Shown: in pieces, positions 32,487 to 40,565 of the stretch
Layout: each line of letters opens with the position of its first letter
How positions within the stretch are numbered: position 1 is the stretch's first letter
From: an uncultured Lachnospiraceae bacterium
Lineage (GTDB): Bacteria; Bacillota; Clostridia; Lachnospirales; Lachnospiraceae
Reading direction: 5' to 3'
NCBI GenBank assembly: GCA_947589155.1
Contig: CANQBH010000017.1
Span: forward strand, 1-41,954
Length of the DNA: 41,954 bases
Made by a program: the position numbers and the translations under genes
Notes under the pieces: model-generated
What the model was told of the DNA's origin: nothing
What the model saw: only the letters and a program-made list of their open reading frames with translations
Database searches by the model: none

Positions 32487-35012
32487 ATGGCAGAACAATA
32501 TACCGTGACAGGCATGAGCTGCGCCGCCTGCGTCGCGCGCGTAGAAAAAGCAGTATCGCAGGTAAACGGCGTAACGTCGTGTTCCGTCAGCCTGCTGACC
32601 AATTCCATGGGCGTGGAAGGAAACGCCGCGGCAAAAGACGTGATCGCCGCCGTTCAGGAAGCCGGTTACGGCGCTTCCTTAAAAAACGCCGCAAACGCCG
32701 CGTCTTCCCTTCCCGACGAGGACGCGCTGAAAGACCGCGAAAGCCCCGTCCTGCTCCGGCGGCTCGTCTCCTCGCTCGGTTTTCTTGCCGTTTTGATGTA
32801 TATTTCCATGGGACATACGATGTGGGATTGGCCGCTGCCTGCGTTTCTCGCGCATAACCCTGTTTCCATCGGCCTGCTGCAACTGCTCCTTTCCGGAGCG
32901 ATCTTAGTGATCAACCAGAAGTTCTTCATCAGCGGCTTCCGGAGTTTATGGCACAGGGCGCCGAATATGGACGCCCTTGTCGCCCTCGGTTCCACCGCCG
33001 CTTTCTTATACAGCACGTTCGCGCTGTTTGCGATGAGCGGCGCGCAGTTAAAGGGCGACCACTCCCTTGCCATGCAATATCTGCACGATCTGTATTTTGA
33101 GTCCGCCGCAATGATCCTTGCGCTGATCACGCTCGGCAAACTTCTTGAAGCGCGCTCCAAAGGTAAGACGACCGACGCGCTGAAGGGCCTGATGAAACTG
33201 GCGTCCAAAACGGCCGTTGTGATCCGAAACGGCGTCGAAGTCACCGTACCTCCGGATCAGGTGCGTATCGGCGACGTGTTCCTCGTGCGGCCCGGCGAGC
33301 AGATCCCTGTGGACGGGATCGTGCTGGAAGGCGACAGCGCCGTGGATGAATCTACGCTGACCGGCGAGAGCATTCCCGTCGATAAGACAAAAGGCAGCGC
33401 CGTTTCCGCCGGAACGCTGAACCAGTCGGGCTTCATCCGCTGTGAAGCGACGCGCGTCGGCGAGGATACGACGCTCTCCCAGATCATCCGGATGGTCAGC
33501 GACGCCGCGACCACCAAAGCGCCGATCGCAAAAGTCGCCGACCGGGTCTCCGGCGTTTTTGTTCCCGCCGTCATCACGATCGCCGTCATCACCGCCGCCG
33601 TCTGGCTTCTGGCGGGACAGACGACGGGCTTTGCCCTTGCGAGGGGGATTTCCGTTCTGGTGATCAGCTGCCCTTGCGCGCTCGGCCTCGCCACGCCCGT
33701 CGCAATTATGGTCGGCAACGGACTCGGCGCAAAAAACGGTATCCTGTTCAAGACCGCCGTCTCTCTGGAAGAAACCGGAAAAGCGCAGACCGTCGTCCTC
33801 GACAAGACCGGAACGATCACGCGCGGCACGCCCGAAGTGACCGACATCCTTCCGGCCGACGGCACGGATCCCGCGGCTCTCCTTTCCATGGCGTACGCGC
33901 TGGAAAAGAAAAGCGAACATCCTCTGGCCCGCGCCGTTACCGCGTGCGCCGAAGCGGACGGCCTGAGCGCCGGAGACGTCACGCAGTTTGAAGCCCTCGC
34001 CGGAAACGGACTGCGCGCTTCTCTCAACGGCGAGACGCTGCTGGGCGGCAGTTACGCCTTTCTCAGCAAACAGATCAAAATCCCGCCCGATATCGTGCGC
34101 CGCTCCGAACAGCTGGCGGAAGAGGGCAAAACGCCGCTGTTCTTTGCGCGCGGCGAGAACTTTGCCGGTATCATCGCAGTAGCGGATACGCTCAAGGAAG
34201 ACAGCCCGCAGGCGATACGAGAAATGCAGAACATGGGGATCCGCGTGGTCATGCTGACCGGCGACAACGAGCGCACCGCCCGCGCGATTGGAAAGAAAGC
34301 CGGCGTGGACGAAGTAATTTCCGGCGTACTGCCCGACGGCAAAGAAAAGGCGATCCGCAGCCTGCAAAAACAGGGCAAGGTCGTCATGGTCGGCGACGGT
34401 ATCAACGACGCGCCGGCGCTCACCCGCGCGGATATCGGCGTAGCGATCGGCGCGGGCGCGGATGTGGCGATCGACGCCGCGGACGTCGTTCTTGTAAAGA
34501 GCCGCCTGACGGACGTTCCGGCCGCGATCCGCCTGAGCAGGGCGACGCTTCGCAATATCCACGAGAACCTGTTTTGGGCATTTTTCTATAACAGTATCGG
34601 CATCCCGCTTGCCGCCGGCGTTTTCATCCACGCGCTCGGCTGGCAGTTGAATCCGATGTTCGCCGCCGCGGCGATGAGCCTGTCAAGTTTCTGCGTAGTG
34701 ACAAACGCGCTGCGTTTGAATTTCTTTCGGATGTATGATCCCCGACGGGATCATGTTATCAAATATAAACAAAAAAACAAATTGCAAAAGGAGGAAACAA
34801 CCATGGAAAAAACATTGAAGATCGAAGGGATGATGTGCCCGAACTGCGAAGCGCATGTAAAGAAAGCCTTAGAAGGGCTCGACGGCGTAAACATGGCCGA
34901 GGTCAGCCACAAAACCGGTTCGGCTGTTGTGACGATGTCGCAGGAGATCAGCGACGCCACGCTCAAACAGGCTGTGGCTGACCAAGGCTATCAGGTCACG
35001 AAGATCCTGTAA
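32487..35012 (+). CDS. copA: Copper-exporting P1B ATPase CopA with fused C-terminal HMA domain
   Basis: An 841-residue Cu(I) exporter. The N-terminal HMA domain has GMSCAAC (Cys12, Cys15); the membrane metal site is Cys-Pro-Cys at about 395-397 (ISCPCALG); the phosphorylated Asp is about 439 (DKTGTITRG); KKSEHPLA and GDGINDAPAL (about 636) follow. FFYNSIGIP and MSLSSFCVVTNALRLN are the copper-type final spans. Unusually, the frame runs on through a basic linker (about 749-772) into a second HMA domain (GMMCPNCE, Cys784 and Cys787). That part also has its own Shine-Dalgarno and ATG at 34803. ATG 32487 follows AAGGAGGGG. Confidence 0.95.
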   Translation: MAEQYTVTGMSCAACVARVEKAVSQVNGVTSCSVSLLTNSMGVEGNAAAKDVIAAVQEAGYGASLKNAANAASSLPDEDALKDRESPVLLRRLVSSLGFLAVLMYISMGHTMWDWPLPAFLAHNPVSIGLLQLLLSGAILVINQKFFISGFRSLWHRAPNMDALVALGSTAAFLYSTFALFAMSGAQLKGDHSLAMQYLHDLYFESAAMILALITLGKLLEARSKGKTTDALKGLMKLASKTAVVIRNGVEVTVPPDQVRIGDVFLVRPGEQIPVDGIVLEGDSAVDESTLTGESIPVDKTKGSAVSAGTLNQSGFIRCEATRVGEDTTLSQIIRMVSDAATTKAPIAKVADRVSGVFVPAVITIAVITAAVWLLAGQTTGFALARGISVLVISCPCALGLATPVAIMVGNGLGAKNGILFKTAVSLEETGKAQTVVLDKTGTITRGTPEVTDILPADGTDPAALLSMAYALEKKSEHPLARAVTACAEADGLSAGDVTQFEALAGNGLRASLNGETLLGGSYAFLSKQIKIPPDIVRRSEQLAEEGKTPLFFARGENFAGIIAVADTLKEDSPQAIREMQNMGIRVVMLTGDNERTARAIGKKAGVDEVISGVLPDGKEKAIRSLQKQGKVVMVGDGINDAPALTRADIGVAIGAGADVAIDAADVVLVKSRLTDVPAAIRLSRATLRNIHENLFWAFFYNSIGIPLAAGVFIHALGWQLNPMFAAAAMSLSSFCVVTNALRLNFFRMYDPRRDHVIKYKQKNKLQKEETTMEKTLKIEGMMCPNCEAHVKKALEGLDGVNMAEVSHKTGSAVVTMSQEISDATLKQAVADQGYQVTKIL
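34735..34754 (+). promoter_or_regulatory. Stem-loop in copA before the internal CopZ start
   Basis: ATGATCCC (34735-34742) and GGGATCAT (34747-34754) form a perfect 8-bp stem with a CGAC loop in the copA message, just past the last membrane-span codons. An AAAAGGAGG follows at 34786-34794. It could pause ribosomes, mark an RNA cleavage site or lower read-through into the linker; no U-run follows, so it is not an obvious terminator. Confidence 0.5.
34803..35012 (+). CDS. copZ: CopZ-like copper chaperone encoded in frame inside copA
   Basis: Seventy codons (69 residues) starting at ATG 34803, in the same frame as copA. The product is a single HMA domain with GMMCPNCEAHVKKAL and a full beta-alpha-beta-beta-alpha-beta length. 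AAAAGGAGG lies exactly 8 nt upstream, an ideal ribosome binding site, better than that of copA itself. A free copper chaperone could thus be made besides the CopA fusion, recalling how Escherichia coli copA yields a CopA(Z) fragment, though there by frameshifting. Whether both products exist cannot be told from sequence. Confidence 0.65.
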   Translation: MEKTLKIEGMMCPNCEAHVKKALEGLDGVNMAEVSHKTGSAVVTMSQEISDATLKQAVADQGYQVTKIL

Positions 35013-35015
35013 CGA

Positions 35016-36284
35016 TCACGCTTTCCAAGCCGCTTTGATCAGCGTCGTAAATTTCGGCGGCGTGCCGTACATCAAGACGCCCGCGCGGTAGATCTTTGCG
35101 GACAGGATCCCAATCCCGACCGTAGACGCGATCAAAACGGCGATGGAGATCGCAATTTCATACCAAGGCACGGTACTCATAGTGATCCGCGTAAACATCG
35201 CCATCGGCGAAGTGAACGGGATGAAAGAGCACACTTTGACCGCCAGATTGTCCACATTGCCGGACGACATGGAGAAAACGACCACCAGAAAGGCAATGAT
35301 AAACAAGAAGGTCAGAGGCGTTACCGCCGTGTTCACTTCTTCCAGTTTGGATACGGTCGAACCGATCGCACCGAACAAAAAGGCATAGATCAAAAATCCG
35401 AGCAGGAAGAAGACCAGCATATACACGAGCAGTTCCACCGGAATATCAAAGATGGACGCTATGAGCCCGTTGCCGTCCCAATATGAGGCGTTCACGCGGA
35501 AGCATACGACCGCCGAACCAAAGATCAAAAGCAGTTGCAGCAGACCCGCGATACAGGACGCAAGCACTTTTCCAAACATCATTGCCGTCGGTTTTGCGCT
35601 GGTGATCAGCAATTCCATCGCGCGGGAACTCTTTTCCGTCGCCACGTTCATCGTCACCATCTGGCCGTAAAGCAGGATGACCATGTATAACGCAAAGATC
35701 ATGATGTATGTATAGAAGAAATTCTGCATCTGGTCTTTGCCAAAACTCTCCGTCTTGCCGTTGATCGGCATATTCATTACCGCTCCCGCCTGTTCCGCTG
35801 ACATTCCCGTCGCGACCATCGCGTTGATCCGATAGAGATTTTGCAGCACTTCGTCGGCAATGGCGGTATTCTCGTCGTACATGGACAGATTATCCACATA
35901 ATAGGTATAATTTGTCGCGTCGTCAAAGACGAACGCACACGCGGCGTCGCCTTCTTTTATCCGCTCTTTGATCTGACCGAGATCCTCCTGCGTCACCTGT
36001 ACCTCATAGTCTGAAAATGCTGCGGTAAACGCCTGCGCGATACCGTCCGCCGTTTCCTGTTCCTCCGCTTTTATCAGCATGATCCCGCTGTCTTCCGCGG
36101 ACGACATTTCTTCTGTTTCGGCGTCTTCCTGTTCGCCCTGATCAAACGCCTCCGTAATGCGCGGGAAAAACATAACGGCTACGATCGCCACGACCATAAA
36201 GAGCGTGACTCCGACAAACGCCTTGCTTGCAAAATAATTCTTTAATTCAAATTTTAATATCTTTCCAAACTGATCCATAATCAT
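35016..36284 (-). CDS. ABC-2 type permease, NatB-like
   Basis: A 422-residue membrane protein. One span near residues 18-40 precedes a large outer domain (about 45-180, acidic, with QEDAETEEMSSAEDSG and EDLGQIKERIKEGDAAC). Then come about five spans (MIFALYMVILLYGQMVTMNVATEK, LLQLLLIFGSAVVCF, LLVYMLVFFLLGFLIYAFLFGAIGS). The pattern fits NatB/YhaP permeases paired with a NatA-like ATPase, encoded 12 bp upstream. Such pairs export Na+ or peptides/drugs. Its stop lies 3 bp from the convergent copA stop, with no terminator between. Confidence 0.88.
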   Translation of the reverse strand: MIMDQFGKILKFELKNYFASKAFVGVTLFMVVAIVAVMFFPRITEAFDQGEQEDAETEEMSSAEDSGIMLIKAEEQETADGIAQAFTAAFSDYEVQVTQEDLGQIKERIKEGDAACAFVFDDATNYTYYVDNLSMYDENTAIADEVLQNLYRINAMVATGMSAEQAGAVMNMPINGKTESFGKDQMQNFFYTYIMIFALYMVILLYGQMVTMNVATEKSSRAMELLITSAKPTAMMFGKVLASCIAGLLQLLLIFGSAVVCFRVNASYWDGNGLIASIFDIPVELLVYMLVFFLLGFLIYAFLFGAIGSTVSKLEEVNTAVTPLTFLFIIAFLVVVFSMSSGNVDNLAVKVCSFIPFTSPMAMFTRITMSTVPWYEIAISIAVLIASTVGIGILSAKIYRAGVLMYGTPPKFTTLIKAAWKA

Positions 36285-36296
36285 GCGGCCCTTTCT

Positions 36297-37187
36297 CTAA
36301 ATCTGCTCTCTTGTGTACTCGACAAAGATATCGTTCAGCGACGGTTCCGCAACGCGGATCTCATCAATGTCATATTCCTGCGTCAATTTCTGCATGACGG
36401 CGTTCTTTGCTTCCGGCTCCGGCAGCGTGAGGATGACCTCGCCGTCCTCCCCATAAGCGGCGTCCTTTCCAAAAGCCTGCAGGATCTGTGCGTTCGCTTC
36501 CGAACGTATCACCAGACGGTTTCTCGGATAAGCGCGCCTGATCTCGTTCAGGCCGCCCGTCAGGACGACTTTTCCTCCGTTGATGATGGCGATGCCGTCG
36601 CAAAATTCTTCGATGTAATTCATCTGATGGCTGGAAAACAGAACAATCTTTCCTTTGGCGATCGTTTCCTTTACCACGCCTTTTAACAGCATGGCATTCA
36701 CCGGATCCAGACCCGAAAACGGCTCATCCAGAATGACGATCTGCGGATCGTGCGCCAGCGCCGTGATCAACTGGATCTTCTGCTGATTTCCCTTGGAAAG
36801 CGTGTCGAGTTTCTTATCCCGATACTCGGACATCTCCAGCCGTTCCAGCCACGCGTCCACCGACCGTCCTGCCGCCGTCTTTTCCATTCCTTTCAACTGC
36901 GCAAAATATACCAACTGGTCGAAGATCTTCTTTTTCGGATAGAGCCCTCTCTCCTCGGGCAGATAGCCGAAGGATACTTCCCCGTAACGGATGGGCTCGT
37001 GATCGAGCAGGATCTTGCCATGATCCGGCGCGAACACATCCATGATAATGCGGATCGTCGTGGTCTTTCCCGCACCGTTCCTGCCAAGCAGCCCGAACGC
37101 CTGCCCGCCTTCCGCCGCAAACGTCACGTCTTTTAAGACCTGCTTTTCTCCAAATGATTTTTCAATGTGGTCGACCTGTAATATCAT
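36297..37187 (-). CDS. ABC exporter ATPase, NatA-like
   Basis: A 296-residue ATPase. Walker A is LLGRNGAGKTTT, the signature LSKGNQQKIQL, Walker B VILDEPFSGLDP and the switch His in FSSHQMNY. A C-terminal DUF4162-like extension (about 215-296, IRRAYPRNRLVIRSE to NDIFVEYTREQI) is typical of this group. ATG 37187 is preferred: AGGGAGG lies 6 nt upstream, while the longer frame to 37244 lacks one. It forms an exporter with the permease gene immediately downstream. A promoter with an 8-G run lies at 37268-37295. Confidence 0.92.
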   Translation of the reverse strand: MILQVDHIEKSFGEKQVLKDVTFAAEGGQAFGLLGRNGAGKTTTIRIIMDVFAPDHGKILLDHEPIRYGEVSFGYLPEERGLYPKKKIFDQLVYFAQLKGMEKTAAGRSVDAWLERLEMSEYRDKKLDTLSKGNQQKIQLITALAHDPQIVILDEPFSGLDPVNAMLLKGVVKETIAKGKIVLFSSHQMNYIEEFCDGIAIINGGKVVLTGGLNEIRRAYPRNRLVIRSEANAQILQAFGKDAAYGEDGEVILTLPEPEAKNAVMQKLTQEYDIDEIRVAEPSLNDIFVEYTREQI

Positions 37188-37267
37188 TCTGTTCCTCCCT
37201 TGTTGGTCTTTGTGTCGATACTCGTCAAACGCCTCCCGACGCAAGCGTCGTCGGCGCTTTCCTCGTT

Positions 37268-37295
37268 ATTATAGCATACTCCGGGGGGGGCGCAA
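37268..37295 (-). promoter_or_regulatory. Promoter of the ABC exporter with G8 tract in the spacer
   Basis: On the minus strand TTGCGC (37290-37295), 16-bp spacer and TATAAT (37268-37273). On the plus strand eight G residues (37283-37290) fill the -35-proximal half of the spacer. The 80-nt leader that follows can fold (AAGCGCC near 37260 with GGCGTTT near 37230, enclosing a CGACG/CGTCG stem). Promoter call is by consensus. Confidence 0.55.
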
Positions 37296-37303
37296 GGAAA
37301 ATA

Positions 37304-37344
37304 TTTATAACATCCCGTTATAAATAATCAGGATCATTTATAAC
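37304..37344. repeat. Three alternating TTTATAAC half-sites
   Basis: TTTATAAC (37304-37311), its inverse GTTATAAA (37317-37324) and again ATTTATAAC (37336-37344). The first pair forms a dyad with a 5-nt spacer; the second and third form a 9-bp dyad with a 10-nt spacer. The group sits directly upstream of the ABC exporter -35 element and about 140 bp before the divergent ferritin-like gene. It looks like an operator for a regulator encoded elsewhere. Confidence 0.6.
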
Positions 37345-37480
37345 GCACCCTCTTTTTAGTACCGTTCTTTTTCCTTTTTTCATACTCCGCTCCTTCCGCG
37401 TTTTATTGTAATACATTATCGTATGTTTTTTCACGGATCGGCGCAAACTAAGAGAAGAAATCCACGGAGGTAAAACAATT

Positions 37481-37918
37481 ATGGAAAATAACGATACGAT
37501 CGAACTTCTCAAAGAATGTGACGCCGGATCAAAAATGGCGGTCAGCGCCATCGACGAGGTAAAAGACAAGGTCAGGGATCCGCAACTCCTGTCCCTGCTC
37601 ACGGAAAGCCGCGGCCACCACGAGTCTCTCGGAAACGAGATCCACGCCCAGCTTCTGTCCCACGGCAGCGAGGGAAAAGATCCGAATCTCATTGCGGAAA
37701 GCATGTCATGGATGAAGACCAACATGAAAATGGGAATGGCGGAAGAATGTGACGCGGCCGCCGCCGACCTTATCACCGACGGCTGCAACATGGGAATCAA
37801 ATCCCTGTTCCGCTATCGGAATCAATACAAGGCTGCGGACGATACCGCGAAGCATCTCTGCAGCCGCCTGATTGAAATCGAGGAAAAACTGCGCATGGAT
37901 CTGCGGGAATATCTGTAA
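37481..37918 (+). CDS. Ferritin-like helical-bundle protein (DUF2383-like)
   Basis: A 145-residue, almost entirely helical protein of about four long helices, with patterned acidic and His residues (ECDAGSKMAVSAIDEVKDK, ESRGHHESLGNEI, EECDAAAADLITDGC, LCSRLIEIEEKL). This resembles the DUF2383/PA2169 ferritin-like group of Clostridia. No clear paired ExxH iron motif is seen, so metal binding is uncertain. ACGGAGG lies 10 nt before ATG 37481. Monocistronic, ending in a terminator. Confidence 0.72.
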   Translation: MENNDTIELLKECDAGSKMAVSAIDEVKDKVRDPQLLSLLTESRGHHESLGNEIHAQLLSHGSEGKDPNLIAESMSWMKTNMKMGMAEECDAAAADLITDGCNMGIKSLFRYRNQYKAADDTAKHLCSRLIEIEEKLRMDLREYL

Positions 37919-37944
37919 AAAATGCGGCAGTATCACGCATCAAA

Positions 37945-37980
37945 CGGCGCGGCCCCGTTGTGTGGGACCGCGCCGCTTTT
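37945..37980. terminator. Intrinsic terminator between convergent genes
   Basis: An 8-bp GC stem (CGGCGCGG 37945-37952 with CCGCGCCG 37968-37975), with inner CCC/GGG pairing in the loop region, followed by CTTTT and then CCCTTTT. It ends the ferritin-like gene; the stop of the convergent MFS gene lies at once beyond. Confidence 0.8.
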
Positions 37981-37985
37981 CCCTT

Positions 37986-39263
37986 TTATCGGTCTGCTTT
38001 TTTCGTTTCATAAAAATAGAAGAAAGCGCTGAACAGGCTTCCAAGAAGACCCGTACAGAGGAACATGACGGCCATGCCGCTTCCGTTGCCATATCCCGTA
38101 ATCCTGCTTAAAAGACGCGCCAATGCACTCTGCTCCTTCATGAACGGTTCAAACACATGATCCGCCAAAAAACCGCCGAGCAGAATCCCGAGCGGGATCG
38201 TCGAAAACTGTATCGCATTACGGACCGCAAAGATCCGGCCCCACAGCCTTTCCGGCACATCGCGATACATCAGCACATTCTGTCCGGCATTGATGAATGG
38301 GATCGGAAAACTTGCCATCAGAGCGGCAACGGACCACAGCCAGACATTCTGTCCGGCTCCCATCAGAAGGTCGCCGAATAAAAAGGAGAGCAGCGCGGAC
38401 AGATAGATCATCCTGACGCCGTCGCCTGAAAATTTTCCGGTGGCGACGACCATTCCACCCGCGATACCGCCGATCCCCATAACGGCATTGACGATACCGA
38501 GTGCCACGGTGTCATTCCCGCTGCGCGCCAGAATCATCGGCGACAGGATATTCTCGTAGGTCAGCCTTGAAAAGAAATTCAGCAGCGCCATGGTAAGAAC
38601 GACCGTAAAAATGCGCCGATGATCTCTCAGATAAGAAAAGCCTTCCCTGCATTCTTCCCAAAACTTCCGCCGCTCCTGCTCCGCCGGTTCCTCCTGCGGA
38701 ATCCGGATCAGAAAGAGCAGCACCAGAAACGCCACCGCAAAACTTGCAAGGTCGATCAGCAGCACGATTGAAAGCCCGCCGAATGCAAACAACGATGCGG
38801 AAAAGACCGGAGCGAGCACCATGACGAGATTCGATGAAAAAGAATTCATCCCGCTCGCCTGCGCAATCTTTTCCTCCGGCACAAGTTTCCCTACCGCCAC
38901 CGACGACGCAGGCTGCTGGAACGCATTCGCCAGCCCAAGGATCAGATTGACCGCGTAGATATGGGCGACCTGCAACTGATCCGCCATCACGATCACGAAC
39001 ACTGCCGCGGAACACGCCGCGGCCAGAAGGTCCGATATGAGCATAATCTTCTTTTTATCATGCCGGTCGACAAAACTTCCCGCCGCCGCGCTGACCAGAA
39101 TGTAGGGCACATACTGAAAAAACGACATCAGCGATACCGTCATTGCCGATCCGCTCTTTGCATACGCCCACAAAATAAGTGCGAAACCCGTCATCTGGCT
39201 GCCGAGCTGCGACGCAGACTGGCTGAGCCAGAAGATGATATACTTTTTGAAATTTTTATCCAT
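37986..39263 (-). CDS. MFS exporter of the macrolide-efflux (MFS_3) type
   Basis: A 425-residue transporter with twelve expected spans. The opening FWLSQSASQLGSQMTGFAL, the A-motif-like GSFVDRHDKKKIMLISDLLAA and the LGLANAFQQPASSVAVGKLVPEE stretch are typical of MefA-like MFS exporters. A cytoplasmic loop near 190-210 is charged. Substrates may be macrolides, siderophores or peptides; none can be proven. ATAAGGAG lies 10 nt before ATG, and a promoter lies at 39294-39321. Confidence 0.9.
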   Translation of the reverse strand: MDKNFKKYIIFWLSQSASQLGSQMTGFALILWAYAKSGSAMTVSLMSFFQYVPYILVSAAAGSFVDRHDKKKIMLISDLLAAACSAAVFVIVMADQLQVAHIYAVNLILGLANAFQQPASSVAVGKLVPEEKIAQASGMNSFSSNLVMVLAPVFSASLFAFGGLSIVLLIDLASFAVAFLVLLFLIRIPQEEPAEQERRKFWEECREGFSYLRDHRRIFTVVLTMALLNFFSRLTYENILSPMILARSGNDTVALGIVNAVMGIGGIAGGMVVATGKFSGDGVRMIYLSALLSFLFGDLLMGAGQNVWLWSVAALMASFPIPFINAGQNVLMYRDVPERLWGRIFAVRNAIQFSTIPLGILLGGFLADHVFEPFMKEQSALARLLSRITGYGNGSGMAVMFLCTGLLGSLFSAFFYFYETKKADR

Positions 39264-39293
39264 TGAATCATTCTCCTTATAGTCGCTTGATAA

Positions 39294-39321
39294 ATAGTAT
39301 CCCTATAAGCACAAGATCCAA
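39294..39321 (-). promoter_or_regulatory. Putative promoter of the MFS exporter
   Basis: Minus strand: TTGGAT (39316-39321), 16-bp spacer, TACTAT (39294-39299), about 31 bp before the start codon. A loose 7-bp inverted pair CTTATAG (39276-39282) and CTATAAG (39303-39309) flanks the -10. The consensus match is moderate. Confidence 0.4.
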
Positions 39322-39373
39322 TGCGGACAATCCGCGGGCCTGCGTCCGAAAGACGCTTCCGGCGCGCCCTTTT

Positions 39374-39416
39374 ACTCTGCACAGGTATTGCCCGTTATTT
39401 AGATCCCGTGCAGAGT
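39374..39416. repeat. 9-bp inverted repeat in intergenic region 39264-39548
   Basis: ACTCTGCAC (39374-39382) and GTGCAGAGT (39408-39416) are perfect inverted arms with a 25-nt interval. They sit where GC-rich core DNA gives way to AT-rich DNA. The remaining 285-bp gap shows no supported gene: short plus-strand frames there lack ribosome binding sites. The repeat could be a remnant of an element end or a protein site. Confidence 0.5.
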
Positions 39417-39548
39417 CCAGCGCTTAAATCAATGATCCTATGGCACATTCGTCCTTCCCTCCTATTGGTTTTGCTCTGTGTTTTATATCTCGTTCATGCG
39501 GCAGGTTACTGTTTTCTGTATACACAATATCTGACGCCGCTCTCCATG

Positions 39549-40406
39549 TTAATGATATGATAAAGCGTACTTCTCCTCATCCTTACTTTTTTCTAAAAAC
39601 ACAAGAATCGCGGCTTGTATCGTTTCTAAGGTGGCTTTGAATTCATACCCAACAAAATATTTACTGTTAATTACAGCGTCAGACACTTCATAACCCCTAT
39701 GCAAAGGCGGGCAGGGGTTGACTAAAACACTATCCTTCGCCTTGCTTAGCATCTTCTCGTCTATAATAAATTTTTTGTATGTTTCTCTTTGTGCCTCCCC
39801 AAGTGAATCCGCTAAAATCACCTCGGCACTCCCAATGACATCATCGATTTCATATGCAATGTCTGCTCCGCTTATTTCATCACCCTTGATACATACTTGA
39901 ACAAATTTATATCCCAAAATCTTTGACGCCTCATAGTATGAATGACCAATATTGCCTCTTGGACCAATAAACACAAAGGTATCTCCGTTGATATCTATTC
40001 CCAATTTCTTAAAAGCATACAAATCTGATAATATCTCACATGGATGCGCTTGTTTAGACATTGCATTTATGACATATGCGGATGTACTCTCCGCCAGTTG
40101 TTTTATCAATTCATCAGAACTATGACGAACAACTATTCCATCACACCAATTATCAACATATCCTGCAATATCTTTCATTGGTTCGCCTTTATCAAGTGCA
40201 GACGAAGGAAATTGCACCACATTTCCGCCCAGTCTTCTTATTGCAGTTTCAAATGATATTCGTGTTCTAACACTTGTGTCAGAGAAAAAGGTCACGATCG
40301 TTTTTGAAGACAAAATATCTTTATAAACTTCTATATTGTCAGCGATTTCAAAAATCCGCTCAATCTCGGCCCTTTTTAATCCCTTTATCGACAAAAAACT
40401 TTTCAT
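39549..40406 (-). CDS. Divergent ornithine/aspartate carbamoyltransferase-family protein
   Basis: A 285-residue member of the transcarbamylase family, slightly short (usual about 300-340). The carbamoyl-phosphate loop reads SVRTR (45-49) instead of STRTR; the HPTQ motif is HPCE (121-124); the ornithine-type SMG loop is ADSLG (199-203) with a deletion; and the HCLP motif is PCPPLHRG (231-238), keeping Cys, His, Arg and Gly but losing the first His. It therefore may use an unusual amine acceptor or be non-catalytic. ATG 40406 has AAGGAG 8 nt upstream. It is AT-rich and alone, with no arginine or pyrimidine genes nearby, suggesting acquisition. Confidence 0.82.
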   Translation of the reverse strand: MKSFLSIKGLKRAEIERIFEIADNIEVYKDILSSKTIVTFFSDTSVRTRISFETAIRRLGGNVVQFPSSALDKGEPMKDIAGYVDNWCDGIVVRHSSDELIKQLAESTSAYVINAMSKQAHPCEILSDLYAFKKLGIDINGDTFVFIGPRGNIGHSYYEASKILGYKFVQVCIKGDEISGADIAYEIDDVIGSAEVILADSLGEAQRETYKKFIIDEKMLSKAKDSVLVNPCPPLHRGYEVSDAVINSKYFVGYEFKATLETIQAAILVFLEKSKDEEKYALSYH

Positions 40407-40455
40407 GCAAAATCTCCTTGCCAAAAATCGAAATATGCCTTTAATTATTACTGCT

Positions 40456-40483
40456 TTACTATTTTACCATTTTATGCCGTCAA
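40456..40483 (-). promoter_or_regulatory. Putative promoter of the carbamoyltransferase-like gene
   Basis: Minus strand: TTGACG (40478-40483), 16-bp spacer, TAGTAA (40456-40461), about 50 bp before the ATG. The -35 is good but the -10 is weak. Confidence 0.35.
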
Positions 40484-40565
40484 AGTATAACGATACCTTA
40501 AAAGCGCCATGAATTGATTCATGATAAATTCTCCTCCATTCAGGCACAAAACACACACATAGCGC

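Noticed and set aside
33048-34631. 527-codon open frame antisense to copA
   Set aside because: It is a GC-rich codon shadow of a clearly conserved P1B ATPase; its composition is Arg/Asp-rich nonsense without a domain pattern.
39321-39640. Short plus-strand frames between the MFS and carbamoyltransferase genes
   Set aside because: No ribosome binding site; they run into the carbamoyltransferase gene antisense, and the hydrophobic stretch looks accidental.
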